From: Silvimonas sp. JCM 19000
GTDB taxonomy: Bacteria; Pseudomonadota; Gammaproteobacteria; Burkholderiales; Chitinibacteraceae
Assembly (NCBI GenBank): GCA_001313065.1
Contig: BBFD01000027.1
Coordinates: 1 to 21,495, forward strand
Direction: 5' to 3'
Length of the DNA stretch: 21,495 nt
The notes beneath the pieces are model-generated. The model was not told the origin of the DNA. It ran no database searches and saw only the letters and a program-made list of their open reading frames with translations. Numbering within the stretch: the first letter of the stretch is position 1; each line of letters starts with the position of its first letter. The position numbers and the translations under genes were made by a program. Below are positions 17,031-21,495 of this stretch, piece by piece.

Positions 17031-18426
17031 TTACAGCGCGAAATAGCGCTTGGCGTTCTCGTAGCAAATACCGCGCACCACGGTGCTCAGCGCCGCAAAG
17101 TCAGCGGGGAACTCACCGGCGGCCACCCACTGCCCCAACTGGCGGCACAACAAGCGCGGAAGTAATCGTGGCGGGGATAAGAAGCAAAGCTGCGCGAATC
17201 AGTGACCATGCCCACCGAAGTCCCCAGCACACCGTGATTGGCCAGGGTAATCAGCTGCTGCAAATTGCCTTCTTTGTGGTCGTTGAACCACCAGGCCGGG
17301 CCGTACTGCAACTTGCCGGCGATGGAGCCGTCCTGGTAATTGCCGATCAGCGTCGACAGGATTTCGTTCATGCCGGGGTTCAGGCAGAACAGCATGGTTT
17401 TGGGCAGGCGTTGTTCGCGGTCCAGCGTGTCGAGCAAGGCGGCCAGGCCAGCGCTACAACTCATATCCGAGATCGAGTCATAACCGGTATCAGCCCCCAG
17501 CCGCGCCATCATGCGGCTGCTGTTATTGCGTTGCGCGCCGATATGCAGACACATCGCCCAGTCATGTTGGGCGTAGACGCGGCCGAGGCCGGTCAGCACG
17601 GCCAGCACGTATTGCGCGACTTCAGCGTCGCTTAGCAACGTGCCGCCCAGGCGTTTCTGGAACAGCGCTTCAATCTGTTCGGCGGGCAAGGCGGTGACCG
17701 GCAGCGCCACATCCACCGCGTGATCGGAGATGCGCGCGCCTTGCTGGTGAAAGAAGGTCACTCGCTTGGCCAGCGCCGTGATCAGCGCGGAGAAACTGCG
17801 GATTTCCACATCTGCCACCCGGCCCAGCGTGCCGAGGTATTCGACAAAACCTTGCTGATTGATGCGCATGGCTTTATCGGGCCGATAAGCCGGCAGCACG
17901 CGGGTTTTAAGCGCCATCTGTTTGATGGCGGCATGTTGGGCCAGATCGTCGGCCGGGTCATCGGTGGTACATGCCACCTCGACCCCGGCTTGTTCCAGAA
18001 AGGCCCAGGTATCCATCTCCGCCAGCCTGGCGTTGGCACGCTCCCAGATTTGTGCGGCGTTCTGCTCGTTGATCAGCAGATCAATTCCGAAAATGCGGCG
18101 CAGTTCCAGATGGCTCCAGTGATAGATCGGATTGCCGATGGCCAGCGGCAGCACTTTGCAGAACGCGCGGAATTTTTTTCTTCGTCAGTGCGTTTACCGG
18201 TAACAAAGTCTTCGCTTACACCAGCACTACGCATCAAGCGCCACTTGTAATGGTCACCACCCAACCAGAGCTCGGCGATATTGCGGAATTTCTTGCGGCT
18301 GGCGATCTCGCTTTGCTGCAGATGGGAGTGGTAATCGATGATAGGTAAGTCGGCTGCCACTTCGTGATACAGCCGCTGGGCCACGTCGGTATCCAGCAGA
18401 AAATCCTTGTCCATAAATGCAGTCAT
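17031..18426 (-). CDS. uxaC: Uronate (glucuronate/galacturonate) isomerase
   Basis: Amidohydrolase-superfamily isomerase converting D-glucuronate to fructuronate and D-galacturonate to tagaturonate, 464 residues after repair (E. coli UxaC is 470). Visible are IIDYHSHLQQSEIASRKKF with the metal-binding His-x-His, NIAELWLGGDHYKWRLMRSA, IGNPIYHWSHLELRRIFGI, VEVACTTDDPADDL, MCLHIGAQRNNSSRM, SISDMSCSAGLAALLDTL and WWFNDHKEGNLQQLITLANH. The T7 run at 18173-18179 is two bases too long (DEEKFRAFCKVLP is restored), and one base is missing near 17150. The start at 18426 is set by AGGAGG five bases upstream. It is the first gene of the uxaC-uxaA-uxaB operon, with paired operators 62-93 bases upstream. 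Confidence 0.95.
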
Positions 18427-18487
18427 ACAGCCTCCTCGATGTGATGGAGCAAGGCTGCAATCCAGTAAAATCGCGGCCTTGCGCTCC

Positions 18488-18519
18488 TGATATATCAAGT
18501 TGGGTGATGTGATATATCA
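18488..18519 (-). promoter_or_regulatory. Paired operator upstream of uxaC (two TGATATATCA palindromes)
   Basis: Two perfect TGATATATCA palindromes (18488-18497, 18510-18519), centres 22 bp apart. The distal one is embedded in the 19-bp block (18508-18526) shared exactly, in transcription orientation, with the porin promoter. The arrangement suggests cooperative binding of two regulator dimers on one DNA face. Confidence 0.78.
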
Positions 18520-18560
18520 GAATGACAGCGCATTTGTAGGCTCTTCAGGACCGGTTACAT

Positions 18561-18574
18561 CTGACCTGGATCAA
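18561..18574 (+). promoter_or_regulatory. FNR-like box between uxaC and the chemoreceptor gene
   Basis: CTGAC-CTGG-ATCAA matches TTGAT-N4-ATCAA at eight of ten positions. It lies between the divergent uxaC and chemoreceptor genes, 256 bases before the latter. The rest of this intergenic stretch (18575-18829) shows a GCCCGCCTGCGGGGC hairpin and no gene. Confidence 0.3.
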
Positions 18575-18829
18575 ACATTGTCGAGATGATGATTTGCAGT
18601 GGAAGGAAAACAACAAGACGCCCGCCTGCGGGGCATGGATGCCGGGCTTGGGCATGGCTGGAGTGGCCGGCAATTATCGTAATCTGCCGTAATATTCCTT
18701 GATTTTTGTCAGATTGCTCAGGCAAAGGTCGATCAACAATGGCTCCGGACGCAACATCCTGACGCACTGCCAACACGCTCGGTGCTGGCCGTGTGCAGGT
18801 CTTTCGGTACACGTTTCGGAGTAACTCCA

Positions 18830-20441
18830 TTGAAATTATCAACACGGCTCGCGGTGATCGTAGGGATCGCCATCCTGGGCCTGAATGTGGTGGCCCTGTT
18901 TGCTTTGCAGACTTTGCACAGCACCATGCTGGCCGATCGCCACGAAGAAATCCGCGCGGTACTGGGCCTCGCAAGGCAACAAGTCAGCATGTATCAGACG
19001 CAGGAAAAAAACAAGGGAAACTGTCGCATGCAGAAGCGCAAGCCCGGGCCATTGCCGCGCTTGAAGGCTTACGCGATGGCAAGCTCTATCTGTGGGCCCG
19101 CACCAAAGATGCGGTGGGCCTGGTCCACCCCAATCCGCAGGTGATAGGCAAAGTGGATTGGGGTGCGCCACTGCCCAGCGGTCGCCGCAATGTGGAGGAA
19201 TACCTCTATCAATTGCAGAGCACCGATTTCGCCTTCTTCAATGACATGAGCAAGCGCTCGGCCAGCAGCGCGCTTGCCCCCAAAATCAACGGCGTAACCC
19301 AGGTGGAAGGCTGGGGCTGGCTGATCGGCTTTGGCGTATTTGTTGACGATATCGATCAAGCCTGGTGGCGCCTGGTTTGGCATTTTATGGTGATCGGCGG
19401 AGTGTCGTTGCTGGCGGTGACCGGGCTGGCGGTGCAGATGTCGCGGCGCATTTATCTGCAATTGGGCGGTGAGCCCGAATACGCGCGCCAGGCCGCGCTA
19501 AAGATTGCTGCGGGCGACCTTAGCCATCAGCTGGGCGTGCGCGGCAGCAGCCAGAGTTTGCTCGGCGCCATCGCCACCATGCAGGAAAGCCTGCGCGCCA
19601 TGATTACCGGCATCCAGCAGGGCGAAGCCGCGTTGTCGCTGGCGGCGGGCAGCTTGACCAGCGAAATGAGCATATCCATTTATCCTCGCGCCAGTCATCC
19701 GACGCCACCGCCTCTACCGCCGCGGCCATCGAGCAAATGTCGGTCAGCATTGATCAAATTTCGCTTAGCGCGCGCGAAACCGAACACAACTCCGCCCGCA
19801 CCACCGAACTGGCCGATCAGGGCGACGCACTGGTTACCCAGGTATCCAGCCAGATCCACGATTTGCTCGGTGATGTGACGCATGCGGCCGAGCTGATTGT
19901 GGGCCTAGCCGAGCGCTCGCGCGAGATTGAAGGTATGTCGGCGCAGATCAAGGACATTGCCGATCAGACCAATCTGTTGGCCCTCAACGCGGCCATCGAG
20001 GCCGCCCGCGCCGGCGAACAAGGTCGCGGCTTTACCGTAGTGGCGGACGAAGTACGCAAACTGGCCGAGCGTACGACGCAAGCCACCGCGCAGATCAATC
20101 AGATGGTGCAACGCATCCGCAGCGACACTGCCGACGCGGTCAAAAGCATGCAGGCCGTTACGCCGCTGGTGACCGGCAGTGTGGAAATGTCACGCAAGGC
20201 CGCCACGGCCCTGCGCGAAATCAACCACGGCGCCAACGCCAGCCTGGAACGCGTGCGCGATGTGGCCAATGCCGCGGCCGAGCAAAGCCTGGCCAGCAAT
20301 ACCGTCGCCAATAATGTGGAGAAAATTGCGCAAATGGTGGAAAGCGCGGTGCACTCGGTCCAGGTGGCCAATCAGAATGTGGCCGAGCTGGAGCGATTGT
20401 CGGCGGCGCTGCATCAATCGGTAGCGCGTTTCCGGTTATGA
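18830..20441 (+). CDS. Methyl-accepting chemotaxis protein, single-Cache type (frameshifted)
   Basis: About 537 residues. An N-terminal helix [20 protein letters not shown] precedes a periplasmic sensor resembling sCache_2 ([56 protein letters not shown]). A second helix [19 protein letters not shown] lies near residue 185, followed by a HAMP-like stretch and the signalling domain with the conserved hairpin tip [20 protein letters not shown] and [16 protein letters not shown]. Frame breaks are at A7 19005-19011 (two bases too long) and 19670-19690. The start is read as TTG at 18830 after GGAG; ATTGAAA may be a misread ATGAAA. Its position beside the uronate genes hints at a sugar-acid or anion ligand, but the Cache ligand is not deducible. 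Confidence 0.9.
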
Positions 20442-20506
20442 GACCAAGGCGGCCGTAGCGGACGGTTGGACCGGCCCCCGGCCCCACCGCCGCGCCTGTC
20501 ACACGC

Positions 20507-21247
20507 TTATTTACAGGCCGCGCCGATGTTTTCCAGCGCGTCCATATCAAGAATGGTCACCAGCCGGCCCTGCACATCCAGGATGCCTTGTTGCTGCAAA
20601 CGGGCAAACATCCGGCTGACCGTTTCCAGGGTCAGGCCCAGATAGCTGCCAATTTCTTCACGCGTCATGCGCAGATGAAACGCCGAGCCGGAATAACCGC
20701 GCTGGGCGTGGCGCAAAGACAGCGTATGGATAAAGGTTGCCACGCGCTCGTCGGCCTGCATCTTGCCCAGCAGCAACATCATGCCGTGGTCATTGCGGAT
20801 TTCGCGGCTGAGCACGCGATACAGATGACGGCGCAAAGCCGGGATGCGCGTGCTCAGCGCTTCCATGGCCGAAAACGGAAAAGTGCACACCTCGCTGTCT
20901 TCCAGCGCCACCATGTCGGACGAATAAGTATTACGCTCGATGCCGTCCATGCCCATCAGATCGCCCATCATCGAAAAGCCGGTGATCTGTTCCTGGCCAC
21001 CTGCGCCCAGCACGCTGGATTTGAACGAACCAAAGCGGACGGCATACAGATTTTCAAACGCGCCATTGGCGCGGAACAATACCTCACCGCGATGCAGACG
21101 GCGCCCGCGCGACACCAGGTCGGACACGCTTTCCAGTTCTACCGTGGACAAACCCACCGGCAGACACAGCTCCCGCAATGAGCAAGTGGAACAATGCCGT
21201 TCGCTGTGTTTAAGGGCGGCGGATTCATGGCAAGTACGCGAGTTCAT
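20507..21247 (-). CDS. fnr: FNR/Anr-type oxygen-sensing regulator
   Basis: Intact 246-residue Crp/Fnr-family activator. Cys19, Cys22 and Cys28 (HCSTCSLRELCLP) plus Cys121 (DSEVCTFPF) align with the [4Fe-4S] ligands Cys20/23/29/122 of E. coli FNR, so it should sense O2. The cyclic-nucleotide-like beta-roll includes HRGEVLFRANGAFENLYAVR, the dimer helix lies around RHLYRVLSREIRNDHGMMLL, and the recognition helix MTREEIGSYLGLTLETVSRM keeps the E-x2-S-R residues that read TTGAT. GGAG precedes the ATG. It is convergent with the chemoreceptor gene, 65 bases apart. It contains no long A/T run, which fits its lack of frameshifts. Confidence 0.95.
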   Translation of the reverse strand: MNSRTCHESAALKHSERHCSTCSLRELCLPVGLSTVELESVSDLVSRGRRLHRGEVLFRANGAFENLYAVRFGSFKSSVLGAGGQEQITGFSMMGDLMGMDGIERNTYSSDMVALEDSEVCTFPFSAMEALSTRIPALRRHLYRVLSREIRNDHGMMLLLGKMQADERVATFIHTLSLRHAQRGYSGSAFHLRMTREEIGSYLGLTLETVSRMFARLQQQGILDVQGRLVTILDMDALENIGAACK

Positions 21248-21495
21248 GGTAGGTCTCCGAAAGGTGGGCGATGGGTACGCTAGGGCGGCCTGACCTGGCC
21301 AACTTGTTGTGTGAACAGCTTAGCGCCTTCTTATAACACGACAGACCAGGACTCCTCCTGGTCAGACCGCCGATATGCACGATAAAACCGCGCTGGCGGC
21401 GTGTTGGCGGGGCCACCCGATGAACTTCCGCCGGGCGGTAGGGCTCTTGATCATAAGCTGCCCCCCTCACCGCTCGCGGCCCAAGGAGACTCACC
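21248..21495. promoter_or_regulatory. Upstream region of fnr and of a gene beyond the right edge
   Basis: Contains a perfect 8-bp stem GACCAGGA-CTCC-TCCTGGTC (21344-21363), a TATAAC -10-like element near 21332, and AAGGAG at 21483-21488. The last is spaced as a ribosome-binding site for a plus-strand start just outside the window, so fnr and that gene would be divergent. TTGATCATAA at 21449 is only half an FNR box. No gene is seen inside this stretch. Confidence 0.45.

Noticed and set aside
15912..17165. A 417-codon open frame on the plus strand opposite uxaA
   Set aside because: It is antisense to altronate dehydratase, His/Arg/Gln-rich without domains, and an effect of GC-rich third positions on the real minus-strand gene.
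782..19011. Programmed frameshifting or transcriptional slippage at the A/T runs
   Set aside because: Too many unrelated core genes are affected, required corrections vary between one and two bases, and runs of 6-8 are short for efficient slippage; consensus error is simpler.

Overview
The window looks like a piece of a betaproteobacterial chromosome (Burkholderiales or Neisseriales type). The clues are a Gram-negative trimeric-type porin ending in phenylalanine, an FNR with the four cluster cysteines, a UxaA/UxaB/UxaC/ExuT hexuronate pathway, and moderately GC-rich coding DNA. The genus cannot be fixed from sequence alone. Almost every long gene is broken by single-base indels, most of them at A/T runs of 6-9 bases that are one or two bases too long for the protein frame. 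Because core metabolic genes with intact family motifs are hit in the same way, I read these as consensus/sequencing errors rather than gene decay, and I give whole-gene coordinates spanning the breaks.

Layout. 1-1311 (+): the end of a catalase-related peroxidase overlapping a cytochrome b561 gene. 1375-2666 (-): a FucP-type sugar/H+ symporter, convergent with b561 across a shared terminator. 3403-3576: a complete tRNA-Ser(GGA) with promoter and terminator. 3592-8100: an accessory island, mostly on the minus strand and partly AT-rich. It holds an IS21 istA remnant, a zinc-ribbon/SseB-like protein bracketed by a 22-bp direct repeat, and a tightly packed run of small genes: a 54-aa membrane protein, a DUF3592-like protein, a two-helix membrane protein, a small ORF, a WD40-like exported protein, another small ORF and a YezG-like putative immunity protein. 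A degraded HlyD-type adaptor lies at its upstream end.

8598-18519: a hexuronate utilisation locus. A porin (+), KDG kinase and a GntR/FCD regulator (+) face a minus-strand block uxaC-uxaA-uxaB-exuT. Together they would import glucuronate/galacturonate, isomerise it (UxaC), reduce tagaturonate to altronate (UxaB), dehydrate it to KDG (UxaA) and phosphorylate KDG (KdgK); the KDPG aldolase, the regulator's effector and any mannonate branch lie outside the window. The porin and uxaC promoters share an exact 19-bp sequence and each carries a pair of TGATATATCA-like palindromes with centres 22 bp apart. This ties porin and pathway into one regulon, most likely governed by the local GntR-family protein.

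18830-21247: a methyl-accepting chemotaxis protein (+) convergent with an FNR-type oxygen-sensing regulator (-). FNR-like boxes occur upstream of kdgK and between uxaC and the chemoreceptor gene. The last 250 bases hold a hairpin and a ribosome-binding site pointing to a plus-strand gene that starts just beyond the right edge.
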